A stretch of 64,000 nt of DNA from Mesorhizobium erdmanii USDA 3471 (GCF_000472705.1 NZ_AXAE01000005.1:248001-312000); one strand, 5' to 3'; shown: positions 24,856 to 33,744, counted from the first letter of the stretch. A program made the numbers and translations. Notes: generated from the sequence alone by a model not told the origin.

Positions 24856-26013
24856 TCAACCGGCAGTCTTCTCGAGAGCGGGATCGGCCGTTTGGGCCTT
24901 GTCCTTTTGTGGAGAAGTCGGGGGGCTGCCGGCCGGGCTCGGAAGCTTGACGCGGCGGCGATACTGGATGGCGTTGAGCAGCACCGCCAACACGATGACC
25001 GCGCCGGTGAACACTGTTTGCCAGTAGGCAGAGACGCCGATGATCACCAGACCATCGGACAGGAAGCCGATAACGAAGGCGCCGACCAGCGTGCCGCGTA
25101 TATTGCCTCGGCCACCGGTCAGGGCGGCGCCGCCGATGACGACGGCGGCAATGGCGGTCAGCTCGTATGAGGTTCCGGCGGTCGGCCCCGCCGAGGTCAG
25201 TTCGGAGGACAGGATGAGGCCCGCCACCGCCGCACATATACCGGAGAGCATATAGACCGAGACCTGCACGTGCTTCACCGGCACACCGGAGAGTTCGGCG
25301 GCGCGCTCGTTGCCGCCGGACGCATAGAGCCAGCGGCCGAAGGCGGTACGGTTGAGGATGATGCTGCCGATGAGGGCGATGACCGCCATGACCAGCACGC
25401 CGATCGGGATGTCGAGCAGGCGGTTGAAGCCCAGCCATTCAAAGCCGGTGTTGCCGAGTTCCGGCTTGCCGCCGAGATCGTTGTAGGTCAGGCCGTTGGT
25501 CATCAGGAGCGCGGCGCCGCGCACGACGTAGAGCATGCCGAGCGTGGCGACGAAGGCCGGCACCTTCAGCCAGGCGATGAGCACGCCGTTGATCAGGCCG
25601 ACCAGGGCGCCGAGCACGCAGACCAGCACCGCGACGACCCAGACCGGCGGATAGAGGATGACGCCGAACGTGGACAACTGCACGCCCTGCATCAGGAAGC
25701 CGGCGATCACGCCAGAGAAACCGAGCGTCGAGCCGACCGACAGGTCGATACCACCATTGAGAATGACCAGCAGCATGCCGACCGCCAGGATGCCGAAGAT
25801 GGCGACATGCGAGGCCATGGTCAGGAAATTGCCGACCGAGAAGTAATAAGGAGAGAGAAGCGAGAAGACGATGATGATCGCGATCAGCGCGAAAAACGCC
25901 CGGCCCTCCAGCAAAAGCTTGGCTAGGCTGAAGCCGTCGGCCGAAACTCTTGGACGGGAGCGGCTGCGGTCTGGGCTAGCGTCGGTCACGATGGTGGCTC
26001 CTGTGTTCCTCAT
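24856..26013 (-). CDS. Sugar/polyol ABC transporter permease (RbsC-like)
   Basis: A 385-residue membrane protein of the branched-chain/ribose permease type (BPD_transp_2) with eight to ten helices. It has the motifs GGIDLSVGSTLG and GGAALTGGRGNIRGTLVGAF. The start at 26013 lies inside the ATPase gene (38-bp overlap), which implies coupled translation. The N-terminal 35 residues are polar and variable, and the tail is charged. Confidence 0.92.
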   Translation of the reverse strand: MRNTGATIVTDASPDRSRSRPRVSADGFSLAKLLLEGRAFFALIAIIIVFSLLSPYYFSVGNFLTMASHVAIFGILAVGMLLVILNGGIDLSVGSTLGFSGVIAGFLMQGVQLSTFGVILYPPVWVVAVLVCVLGALVGLINGVLIAWLKVPAFVATLGMLYVVRGAALLMTNGLTYNDLGGKPELGNTGFEWLGFNRLLDIPIGVLVMAVIALIGSIILNRTAFGRWLYASGGNERAAELSGVPVKHVQVSVYMLSGICAAVAGLILSSELTSAGPTAGTSYELTAIAAVVIGGAALTGGRGNIRGTLVGAFVIGFLSDGLVIIGVSAYWQTVFTGAVIVLAVLLNAIQYRRRVKLPSPAGSPPTSPQKDKAQTADPALEKTAG

Positions 26014-27556
26014 GGTCGGAGACCACGGCCTCGCCGGAAGCCGTCATGATCTCCTCCTTCGTGGCATCGGCACCGAACTCGGCCGAGATCCTGCCGCGAT
26101 GCATGACAATGATCCGATGCGCGATGCTCAGGCACTCGGCGACTTCCGAAGTCGAGAAGACGACGGCGAGCCCACGTGTCGCCCGTTCGCCAAGCAGGCG
26201 GAACACCTCCGCCTTGGCGCCGATGTCGATGCCGCGGCTCGGCTCGTCGAGCAGCATGACCTTCGGATTGGTGGTCAGCATCTTGCCGATGACGACCTTT
26301 TGCTGGTTGCCTCCGGACAGCGATCCGATGGGCGCGTTGCCGCCAGCGCTCTTGACGTGCACGTCGCGGATCGACGCGTGGACCAGCGACCGCTCCTGCG
26401 ACCGCGACAACAGCATTCCCCTGACGAAGGAGCCGATGCTGGCGAGCGACAGGTTGGCGCCTACCGACATCGTCTGAACCAGACCGTCACGCTGGCGGTC
26501 CTCGGGCACCAGGACGAGCCCCCGGGCGATGCGTTCGGCGATGCTGAGGCGGGAGATGTCGTTGCCGCCGAGCAAAATGCGTCCGCCCGACGGCTGCAGG
26601 CGCCCGGCGATGCATTCCAGCAGTTCGGTGCGCCCGGCGCCCATTAGCCCGTAGATGCAGACGATCTCGCCGCTGCGTACTTCAAGCGAGAGCCTGTCGA
26701 CGACCGACCGTTCCGAACTCGACGCGTCGGCGATGCTGACGTCCTCGACCGACAAGGCGACCTCACCGAAGGCGTATCCCGCGGGCGGCGAGCCGAGGTC
26801 GAAGTTCTCGCCGACCATGTTGCGGACGATCCATTCGAGGTTGATGTGCCTGGCGTTGGCCGTCGCGGTGATCGCTCCGTCCCTGAGCACCACGGCGTAG
26901 TCGGTGATCTGCAGCGCCTCCTCGAGGTGGTGCGAAATGTAGACGATCGAGACGCCGCGGGCCGTCAGGTCGCGGATCACGTTGAACAGCACCTCCACCT
27001 CGGTGGCGCTAAGCGCCGAAGTGGGCTCATCCATGATCAGGATGCGCGAATCGACCGAAAGCGCACGGGCGATCTCGACGATCTGCTGCTGCCCCAGGCG
27101 CAGATCCTGGACCAGGGTCAGCGGATCGATGTCTTCCTCGAGATCTGCCATCAGCAGCCGCGTCTGCCGGGCTTCCTCGGCAAAATCGACCCCGGTCGCG
27201 CCGCGTATTTCCCGGCCCATGAAGATGTTGTCGCGCACGTTCAGATTGGGCGCGAGGCTGAGCTCCTGATGGATGATCGAGATGCCGCGATCGCGGGCGT
27301 CGGACGCGGAGGAAAAGCTGACGGATTGACCATCGAGCTCGATGCTTCCCGATGTCGGCGTGGTGACGCCGGACAGGATCTTCATCAATGTCGATTTGCC
27401 GGCGCCGTTCTCGCCGAACAGCGTGGTGACCTTGCCGCGATGGATGTCGAAATTGACGCCCTTGAGGGCGTGCGTGCCGCCATAGGTCTTTACGATGTGG
27501 CGGGCCGCAAGCACGGTGTCGCCGGCGGCCGGCTCGAATTCAGGCGCCGCATTCAT
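25976..27556 (-). CDS. Sugar/polyol ABC transporter, double ATPase (RbsA-like)
   Basis: A 526-residue fusion of two ATPase domains. The first has Walker A GENGAGKST, signature DLRLGQQQIVEIARAL and Walker B ILIMDEPTSAL. The second has a degenerate P-loop region (GLMGAGRTE), LSGGNQQKVVIGKML and VMLLDEPSRGID, as usual in RbsA/XylG-type proteins. The ATG at 27556 overlaps the DUF2291 stop as ATGA. Energises import through the permease downstream. Confidence 0.94.
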   Translation of the reverse strand: MNAAPEFEPAAGDTVLAARHIVKTYGGTHALKGVNFDIHRGKVTTLFGENGAGKSTLMKILSGVTTPTSGSIELDGQSVSFSSASDARDRGISIIHQELSLAPNLNVRDNIFMGREIRGATGVDFAEEARQTRLLMADLEEDIDPLTLVQDLRLGQQQIVEIARALSVDSRILIMDEPTSALSATEVEVLFNVIRDLTARGVSIVYISHHLEEALQITDYAVVLRDGAITATANARHINLEWIVRNMVGENFDLGSPPAGYAFGEVALSVEDVSIADASSSERSVVDRLSLEVRSGEIVCIYGLMGAGRTELLECIAGRLQPSGGRILLGGNDISRLSIAERIARGLVLVPEDRQRDGLVQTMSVGANLSLASIGSFVRGMLLSRSQERSLVHASIRDVHVKSAGGNAPIGSLSGGNQQKVVIGKMLTTNPKVMLLDEPSRGIDIGAKAEVFRLLGERATRGLAVVFSTSEVAECLSIAHRIIVMHRGRISAEFGADATKEEIMTASGEAVVSDHEEHRSHHRDRR

Positions 27557-28212
27557 TGGACGCTCAGCTTCACCGGCGTGACCAGCCAGCCTTTGGGATT
27601 GATCAGCTTGAAGACGCCGACGACCGAGATGGTCTTTCCCGTGAGCTGTGTGCTGTCGATCGTCGACAGCACCTGCTTCTTCATCTCGTTGTTCAGCGCG
27701 GATCCTGCGTTCTGATATTCTATCTGGTTGGTGAACTGGCCGAACGTGATCGTACCGGTTGCGTCGCGCAACTCGGTGCCGTTGATCGCCGGCCCGGTCT
27801 GGACGCGAACGACCAGCGCATCGGGGACGTCTGCGACCTTGATGGTGTAGATGCCGGACTTTCCCTCACCGACGACGCCGGTGAACTTGACCGAGAATTC
27901 GGTGCCGACATTGGCCGGCACGCCATATTGTTTCTCCGCGGCCACTTTGTCCTTGACGATGGCCGACGCCAGCGTCGGGGCATCGACGGCGCGCTGTTCC
28001 ACGGCGGACTGCACGTTCGGAAACTCAGCCTTGCCGAACGCTTCCGGAGAGAAGGCGGCCTTGCGGGTATCTTCGGCCGAGCCGACGGTGACGACCTTGG
28101 TATCGAGGATCATCGCGCCGAGCAGGACCAGGATCGCGACCGCGACGATCACCCAACGGACGCCTGGCGATCCTCGCCGATTCATCGTGGTGGTTGCTGG
28201 GTGCGAACTCAT
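27553..28212 (-). CDS. DUF2291 family membrane-anchored protein
   Basis: A 219-residue protein with one N-terminal membrane helix (about residues 17-37) and a periplasmic domain containing FSVKFTGVVGEGKSGIYTIKV and GTITFGQFTNQIEYQN. This matches DUF2291, a family found with rhizobial polyol/sugar ABC transporters. It probably assists the transporter on the periplasmic side; the mechanism is unknown. First gene of the transport operon, preceded by a promoter at 28335-28363. Confidence 0.82.
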   Translation of the reverse strand: MSSHPATTTMNRRGSPGVRWVIVAVAILVLLGAMILDTKVVTVGSAEDTRKAAFSPEAFGKAEFPNVQSAVEQRAVDAPTLASAIVKDKVAAEKQYGVPANVGTEFSVKFTGVVGEGKSGIYTIKVADVPDALVVRVQTGPAINGTELRDATGTITFGQFTNQIEYQNAGSALNNEMKKQVLSTIDSTQLTGKTISVVGVFKLINPKGWLVTPVKLSVQ

Positions 28213-28334
28213 GCTGTGACGACCTGTGTAATGGCAGCGATTTCGTTTTGTCGGCACGCAGCGCCGCACAAGCCGCTGTACGGGCGGTTCGCTTGCATCG
28301 ACCCCTCCGGCAGCGTGCTCCTCCAGTGTAATCG

Positions 28335-28363
28335 ACCATACATCGATGTGAAATTACCGTCAA
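28335..28363 (-). promoter_or_regulatory. Promoter of the transport operon (twin of the kinase-operon promoter)
   Basis: On the minus strand, -35 TTGACG (28358-28363), 17-bp spacer, -10 TATGGT (28335-28340). The block ATCACA-N3-ATTGACG-N17-TATGGTCGATT is shared with the promoter at 32684-32712. The leader to the DUF2291 ATG is about 115 nt. Confidence 0.75.
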
Positions 28364-28383
28364 TGAGTGTGATACTTTGGCAA

Positions 28384-28396
28384 GAATGTAACATTC
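28384..28396. promoter_or_regulatory. Palindrome upstream of the transport-operon promoter
   Basis: Perfect inverted repeat GAATGT-A-ACATTC about 20 bp upstream of the -35 box; a plausible operator. Confidence 0.4.
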
Positions 28397-28467
28397 ATGT
28401 GACCGTATGGCTGATATAAATCGAGCAATGCAATTGATTTTGCTGTCTTTTTTAGGCGATTAATATC

Positions 28468-28482
28468 TCACAGAGACTGTGA
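28468..28482. promoter_or_regulatory. Palindrome between glpD-like gene and transport operon
   Basis: Perfect inverted repeat TCACAG-AGA-CTGTGA. Its right half is part of TGTGATAC (28478-28485), which recurs at 28368-28375 beside the -35 box, exactly 110 bp away. Possible paired regulator sites. The remaining 28213-28520 is AT-rich leader and spacer without a gene. Confidence 0.45.
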
Positions 28483-28520
28483 TACGCTTGTTTTCAAGAC
28501 GGCAAGGGGCCGTTCCGTGC

Positions 28521-30281
28521 TCAAGCCTGTTTGGCGCACTCGCTCGCGGTTCGCGGGTGTCGCTCCGACTGCAGTCCCATCAAATTGGTGCCGTTGAGCC
28601 GCGCGACAACCGCATCGATCTCATCGCTTGTCCTTTGCGGGTTCCAGCCAAGCGCCTGGCCCGCAACCATGGCGATCCGCTGCAAGTCGCTGCTCGTCAG
28701 TTCGCCGCTGATGGCCAGCGTCGTGCGCCGCATGACGATATCGGCCAGATGCTCGACCAATTCGTTGCGAGCGATGTAGTCGATCTCCGACAGGCTGTAG
28801 TCATGCGAGTCCGGCAAGCGATCTTCGTTGTTCGACGGGCTCTGGTGGCTGGCTATCCGCAATGCATTGGTGCCGTAGCGCGACAAAAGTTGGTCGAGGC
28901 GGGCCTCGTCGACGCCTGAAGCTGATGCGGCATTGGCCAGCCAGCTCGCCCGTGCCGCCGTGTCGGCCGGAAAGTCCTTGCCGCCGCCAATCGGCATCGT
29001 GCGCATAGTCACCTTGCGGTCGCGGCCGAGGCGATCGAGCACGGTGTCGGCGACCTCCTCGGCGAAACCGCGAAACGTCGTCCATTTGCCGCCGATCAGC
29101 GAGATGATCGGGAAGGGGCGCGAAGGCGCCGGTTCCGCCACGGGCGCCGAATGGTCGCGGCTGATCAGGCCGGGGACAGCGGCGTCGGACGAGGGCAGGG
29201 GCCTGATGCCGCTATAGGCATAGACGATCTGGTCGCGTTCGAAGCTCATGCCCGGCAACAGCGTGCGCACGCTTTCCAGCAGATAATCGATTTCGTCCGG
29301 CTCGCAGCGAACCGTATCCGGGTTGTCGGCCGCAAGATCCGTCGAGCCGACGAGCGCCTTGCCGAGATAGTCGTAGACGAGGCAGATGCGGCCGTCGTCG
29401 GCCTCGAAGTACAGCATGCGCCCTGCCAGGCTTTGCACCAGCGCGTCGTGCTTCAGGACGATGTGCGAGCCCTTGGTGCCGCCGATCATCCTGGAAGGAG
29501 CGCCGAGCGCGGCGTTGACATGGTCGATCCATGGGCCGGCGGCGTTGATGACCAATTTCGGCCGCAGCGAGAACTCGCGTCCGCCGTTCTCCCGCCTGAA
29601 CGCCAGCACTCCGTTCGAGGAGGAGACCAGCGCGGTGTAGTTGGCCGCGCTGGAGCTGGGATTGGCCGCGAGGCCATCGGCGATGAGCTCTAGCACCAGC
29701 CGCTCGGGATGGCTGATCTTGGCGTCGTAATAGGTGCCGGTGGCGACGATCGACCCGGTCAGCGCCGGCATGTCGCGCAGAGCCTGGCGTCGTCCGACGA
29801 GGCGGTGGCGCGGCATCACGCGGTGCCGCGAGCCGTAGAAATCGTAGATCATCAGGCCGATCTTGATGAGGATGGCGCCTCGGCTGCGCGGCGCGCTGGT
29901 CGAGCCCAGGAGGGTGCGCAGCGCGGCCCACATGCCCTTGCCCCAGGAGAAGATCGGGATGACCGTCGGCAGCGGGCTGACATAGTGCGGTGCGTTTTTG
30001 AGGAGCAGGTTGCGCTCCAGCGTCGACTGCGCCACCAGCCCGAACTCGCCGGTCTCCAGATATTTCAGCCCGCCATGGATCAGGCGCGAGGGCGCCGCAC
30101 TCGTGCCGGAGCCGAAATCCGCCTTGTCGACGATGCAACAACTGACGCCTTGCGCGCAGAGATCGCGAAACAGGCCGGCTCCATTGATGCCGGCGCCGAG
30201 GATAATGACATCGACATCGCCGTCACCGGGGATGCCGGAGCGCCGCTCGGAGCCGTGATGGCTTTCGGCGGTTAAATTCAT
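28521..30281 (-). CDS. GlpD-like FAD-dependent (polyol/glycerol phosphate) dehydrogenase
   Basis: A 586-residue flavoprotein of the glycerol-3-phosphate dehydrogenase family. The FAD motif is VIILGAGINGAGLFRDL, followed by FGSGTSAAPSRLIHGGLKYLE and the later YAYSGIRPLPSS and LIGGKWTTFRGFAEEV. A C-terminal DAO_C helical domain is present. E. coli GlpD is about 500 residues. Its ATG overlaps the DeoR stop (ATGA), third in kinase-DeoR-dehydrogenase. By analogy with eryA/eryB it may oxidise a polyol phosphate made by the kinase; true glycerol 3-phosphate is the alternative, but no glycerol kinase or GlpF is here. Confidence 0.85.
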   Translation of the reverse strand: MNLTAESHHGSERRSGIPGDGDVDVIILGAGINGAGLFRDLCAQGVSCCIVDKADFGSGTSAAPSRLIHGGLKYLETGEFGLVAQSTLERNLLLKNAPHYVSPLPTVIPIFSWGKGMWAALRTLLGSTSAPRSRGAILIKIGLMIYDFYGSRHRVMPRHRLVGRRQALRDMPALTGSIVATGTYYDAKISHPERLVLELIADGLAANPSSSAANYTALVSSSNGVLAFRRENGGREFSLRPKLVINAAGPWIDHVNAALGAPSRMIGGTKGSHIVLKHDALVQSLAGRMLYFEADDGRICLVYDYLGKALVGSTDLAADNPDTVRCEPDEIDYLLESVRTLLPGMSFERDQIVYAYSGIRPLPSSDAAVPGLISRDHSAPVAEPAPSRPFPIISLIGGKWTTFRGFAEEVADTVLDRLGRDRKVTMRTMPIGGGKDFPADTAARASWLANAASASGVDEARLDQLLSRYGTNALRIASHQSPSNNEDRLPDSHDYSLSEIDYIARNELVEHLADIVMRRTTLAISGELTSSDLQRIAMVAGQALGWNPQRTSDEIDAVVARLNGTNLMGLQSERHPRTASECAKQA

Positions 30282-31054
30282 GGCTTCGCCGTCTTGACGA
30301 CGCGCAACTGTACCCCGGCCTGCTCCAGCTTTTGCGCATGCTTGTCGCTGATGCCGTCGGTGATCAGCACCGCCTCGAAGCTGACCAAATCGTCGAGCAC
30401 GTGCAAGGCCACTTTGTCGAACTTGGAATGGTCGACCAGGAGCACGCGTTTGATCGCCGCCGCCATCATCGCCTGCTTGACCCGCACCACATGCTGGTCC
30501 TGGATGAAGGCCGTGGTGCCGCTGATCGCGGATGCCGAGCAGATCAGCAGATTGGCGCGCAAGCGCGAGATCGCGTTCTCGCAAACGATGCCGATATAGG
30601 CGTTGTAGGTGCGATGGTACTGGCCACCGAGGCAGATAAAGTCGATGTCGTCGACATTGGTCAGCAATGCCGCCGTCGACACACTGTTGGTGATGACGGT
30701 CAGCGGCGTGACGTCAAGCAGCAGCGGCGCAACGGCATTCGCCGTGGTCGAATCGTCCAAGATCACCGCCTGGCCGGGCTCGACATAATCCATCGCGGCG
30801 CGGGCCAGCGCGTCCTTCTCCGCGCGCCCAACCGTTACCCGGTAGCGGAAAGTACTTTCGTAGAGGCCGGATGGCTGCACGGTGACGGCGCCATGCAGCT
30901 TGCGGAGCACGCCTTGATGCGCCAGCTGATCGATATGGCGGTGGATGGTCATGCGCGACACGCCGAAATGCTCGACCAGATCGTCGATGCGCACCTGGCC
31001 GAGTTTTATCACGTACTCGGCGATTTCTTCACGCCGTTCGTCTGCCTTGATCAT
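30278..31054 (-). CDS. DeoR family transcriptional regulator
   Basis: A 258-residue regulator. The N-terminal HTH reads EYVIKLGQVRIDDLVEHFGV then SRMTIHRHIDQLAHQGVLRK. The sugar-phosphate-binding domain has VILDDSTTANAV and ITNSVSTAALL, and ends with LLVDHSKFDKVALHVL. DeoR regulators sense a phosphorylated intermediate. Its ATG overlaps the kinase stop and its stop overlaps the dehydrogenase start, so it lies within the operon it probably regulates, together with the transport operon. Confidence 0.92.
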   Translation of the reverse strand: MIKADERREEIAEYVIKLGQVRIDDLVEHFGVSRMTIHRHIDQLAHQGVLRKLHGAVTVQPSGLYESTFRYRVTVGRAEKDALARAAMDYVEPGQAVILDDSTTANAVAPLLLDVTPLTVITNSVSTAALLTNVDDIDFICLGGQYHRTYNAYIGIVCENAISRLRANLLICSASAISGTTAFIQDQHVVRVKQAMMAAAIKRVLLVDHSKFDKVALHVLDDLVSFEAVLITDGISDKHAQKLEQAGVQLRVVKTAKP

Positions 31055-32586
31055 GTCGCGCCCCCCATTTCTTGCCCTGCAAGGCTTTCGATCTCCACCC
31101 ATTTCGGCCTGAGCTGCTCGGCAACGCGGCCATAGATGGAATAGCGCTCGTCAAGGACGGCACTACGCAACGGGTCCGGCCGGTATTGGCGGCTCACGGT
31201 GCAGGTGGCGCGCGCGCCTTCTTGCGGCGAGGCGAACAGGCCGACCGCCGCGCCAGCGCACAGAGCGGCGCCGTAGGCGGCCGCTTCGTCGGTCGAGGTC
31301 ACAATGACCGGCACGCCGAGCACGTCGGCGAACATCTGCGCGAATGCAGGATTGCGGGAGGCGCCGCCGGTCAGCCGAACCTCGCGAACCGCAAAGCTAT
31401 CGCGCAGGGCTTCTACGTGGGTGCGGTGGTTGAAGGCGATGCCTTCCAGCACCGCCTTCAGCCTATCGCCGCGGTCATGCCAGCCGCGCAAGCCGACGAA
31501 GCTGGCGCTCGCGGCATTGCCGTAGGGCGAACCGAACAGATAGGGGTGGAAGAGCAAGGTCGACTGCTTCTTCAGCGCGCTGACGATCTCCGCCGCCAGC
31601 ATCTCGTGGATCGAGCCGCCGGTCCTTTTGGCTTCTTCCTGTTCGGCGCGGCAGAGCGTGTCGAGGAACCAGTCATAATTCGCCGTCGAGGCCGGCGAGA
31701 TCGACATGTTGTTCCAGCGGCCGAGGTCGATGGCGTTGCGGCAGAACCAGCGCGGGTCGGTACGCGGTTCGGTGGAGACCACTTCATTGATCGAGTAGGT
31801 GCCGGCGACGATGCTGACGACGCCATCCTGGTGGCCTCCGATGCCAAGCGCCGAAGCGGTGACGTCATGCAGGCCGCAAGCGACCGGCGTGCCTTCCACA
31901 AGCCCGGTCAGGGCTGCCGCGTCAGCGGTCGTGTAGCCGACAATGTCGGCCGAATGCGTGGCCAGAGGCAAGGCCGCGAACAGCTCCCCCAGCCCAAAGA
32001 TACGCATCGCTTCCGGTGCGTAGGCCTGCGTGCGCACGTCGGTGAACGAGGTGCTCGCCTCGGTCAAATCGGTGCCGACCGTGCCCGTCAGGCAAAAGCG
32101 CAGCCAGTCTTTGCAGCCTATGATATGGCCGATCCGGCTGAAGTCTTCCGGGGCGTGCTTTTTCAGCCAGGCCAGTATCGCCGATGGTGCCGAAGCGTGC
32201 GGAACCTGTCCGGTCAGGGCGAGGGCCTCGGCAAAAACAGAACCCTTTTCCCATTCATCGACGATCTCGCCGGCGCGGCTGTCGAGCGACAATATTCCGG
32301 GACCGAGCGGCCTGCGATTTCTGTCGAGCAGATACAGCCCGTCGCCATGCGCGGTAGCCGCCGCCGCCTTGATGTCGCTAGCCGGCCTGCCGCTCAGAGC
32401 GATGGCTTCCCTGATCGCCTCGGCGGTCGCTTGCCAGAGGCCCAGCATATCGCGTTCGACCCATCGCGGATGCGGCATCGATTGCGGTACCCGGCGCCTG
32501 GCCACCGCCAGTTGCGACCCATCGGCATCAAAGATCACCGCCTTCGTCACCGTCAGGCCGTTGTCGATCCCAAGCAGGCTGGACAT
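31051..32586 (-). CDS. FGGY family carbohydrate kinase (LyxK/xylulokinase-like)
   Basis: A 511-residue FGGY kinase. It has LLGIDNGLTVTKAVIFDADG (ATP site 1) and HPRWVERDM, both close to E. coli L-xylulose kinase LyxK. ILSLDSRAGEIV, GLHDVTASALG, VAGTYSINEVV and the C-terminal VRLTGGASRNPAFAQMFADVLG and EAAAYGAALCAG complete the fold. Substrate is probably a ketopentose, keto-acid sugar or polyol taken up by the ABC system downstream. It differs from Brucella EryA in its N-terminal text. CGAGGG precedes the ATG. Confidence 0.88.
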   Translation of the reverse strand: MSSLLGIDNGLTVTKAVIFDADGSQLAVARRRVPQSMPHPRWVERDMLGLWQATAEAIREAIALSGRPASDIKAAAATAHGDGLYLLDRNRRPLGPGILSLDSRAGEIVDEWEKGSVFAEALALTGQVPHASAPSAILAWLKKHAPEDFSRIGHIIGCKDWLRFCLTGTVGTDLTEASTSFTDVRTQAYAPEAMRIFGLGELFAALPLATHSADIVGYTTADAAALTGLVEGTPVACGLHDVTASALGIGGHQDGVVSIVAGTYSINEVVSTEPRTDPRWFCRNAIDLGRWNNMSISPASTANYDWFLDTLCRAEQEEAKRTGGSIHEMLAAEIVSALKKQSTLLFHPYLFGSPYGNAASASFVGLRGWHDRGDRLKAVLEGIAFNHRTHVEALRDSFAVREVRLTGGASRNPAFAQMFADVLGVPVIVTSTDEAAAYGAALCAGAAVGLFASPQEGARATCTVSRQYRPDPLRSAVLDERYSIYGRVAEQLRPKWVEIESLAGQEMGGAT

Positions 32587-32683
32587 GGAAATTACCCTCG
32601 CCGGCGTCCCATGAACTCATGGGCAACGAACTGAAACGGCGGCCAAACGAAAACTGCGATGCGCGTACCAAGCTACGCAATCG

Positions 32684-32712
32684 ACCATACAATGGTGTTA
32701 TCTTAACGTCAA
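32684..32712 (-). promoter_or_regulatory. Promoter of the kinase operon (twin of the transport-operon promoter)
   Basis: Minus strand: -35 TTGACG (32707-32712), 17-bp spacer, -10 TATGGT (32684-32689), with the same ATCACA upstream and CGATT downstream as the promoter at 28335-28363. Leader to the kinase ATG about 90 nt. Confidence 0.75.
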
Positions 32713-32810
32713 TATTTGTGATTTCTTCCCGACCATGTGCGGCAAGGACGGTGATAATGGCCGCATGGATTGATCAATATGCTGGATTTATTGCTTTTTT
32801 CAAAGCAGCT

Positions 32811-32877
32811 TTCTATACCGTCGACTGTGTGATCCCGCCGCCGGGGAGGCGTCCATGTTCAGCCTGACGGTATAGAA
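32811..32877. repeat. Perfect 12-bp inverted repeat with 43-bp loop
   Basis: TTCTATACCGTC (32811-32822) and GACGGTATAGAA (32866-32877). It lies between the end of cobF and the kinase-operon promoter. The rest of 32587-32967 holds the promoter and AT-rich spacer; no gene is seen. Could be a regulator site, a stem behind cobF, or the ends of a small inserted element. Confidence 0.6.
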
Positions 32878-32967
32878 TTCAAGCCATGGCTACATGTCGC
32901 CCAGCCCGCCTACCACGGTCTTGGAGGCTGGCAGCGGTAACAGCCCGATTCGTGTCTGTGTCAGGCT

Positions 32968-33744
32968 CTAGTCGCCTTGGGGCTCGCCGGGCTTGCGCAG
33001 CAAATAGGTGTCCATGATCCAGCCCTTGTCGCGACGGGCTTCCTCGCGGACCTTTTCGATCTCGGCGCCGACGTCGCCGAGAAGGCCGGAGAGGATGATC
33101 TCGTCCGGCGTGCCGAGATAGGCGCCCCAATGGATGACGACATCCCTGTCATCCAGCGTGTTGAAGGCGCATTTGCCGTCCAGCATGACGACGGTGCTGC
33201 CGGCATTTCCGGCCAAACCCTCTTCGGTAAGCCTGCGGCCGGTGGTGATCAGGATGGAATCGCCGATGCGGTTCAGCGCCATTTTGTGACTGGCGGCAAG
33301 CGCCTGGATAGCGGTGATTCCGGGGATGACCTCCAGATCGAAGGCGATATTGCTCCTCAGACGCACCCGCTCCAGGATGCGCAGCGCGCTGTCATAGAGC
33401 GAGGGATCGCCCCAGATCAGGAAGGCGCCGCAGCCATCCTCGGCAATCTCGTCGCGGATCAGCCCTTCATAGATGGCGGCGATCGCTTCGTGCCAGTCGT
33501 CGACGGTCGAGCGGTAGGACGGCGCCGGCTCGGCGCGTACCGGCACGTCGAACTCGACGCGACGCGATTTCGGGTTGGTGACGAAGCGGTCGCAGATTTC
33601 GCGCCGCAATTCGGCAAGGTCGGTCTTCCCAGCGCCCTTATCGGGGATGAACAGCACGTCGGCGCGGTTCAGGCCTGATATGGCCTGAACCGTCATGTGG
33701 TCGGGATTGCCGGCGCCGATGCCGATGACGAGAAGCTTGCGCAT
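32968..33744 (-). CDS. cobF: Precorrin-6A synthase (deacetylating)
   Basis: A 258-residue tetrapyrrole methylase of the CobF type, the aerobic cobalamin route: it methylates C1 of precorrin-5 from SAM and releases acetate. The N-terminus KLLVIGIGAGNPDHMTVQAI and the central CGAFLIWGDPSLYDSALRILE and VIPGITAIQALAASHKMALN are diagnostic. No other cob genes are in the window, so it is detached from the main cob cluster. Divergent from the DUF4424 gene. Confidence 0.93.
   Translation of the reverse strand: MRKLLVIGIGAGNPDHMTVQAISGLNRADVLFIPDKGAGKTDLAELRREICDRFVTNPKSRRVEFDVPVRAEPAPSYRSTVDDWHEAIAAIYEGLIRDEIAEDGCGAFLIWGDPSLYDSALRILERVRLRSNIAFDLEVIPGITAIQALAASHKMALNRIGDSILITTGRRLTEEGLAGNAGSTVVMLDGKCAFNTLDDRDVVIHWGAYLGTPDEIILSGLLGDVGAEIEKVREEARRDKGWIMDTYLLRKPGEPQGD

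Noticed and set aside
28468..28482. TCACAG/CTGTGA palindrome as terminator of the glpD-like gene
   Set aside because: Stem is AT-rich and not followed by a T-run on the minus strand; an operator role is more likely.
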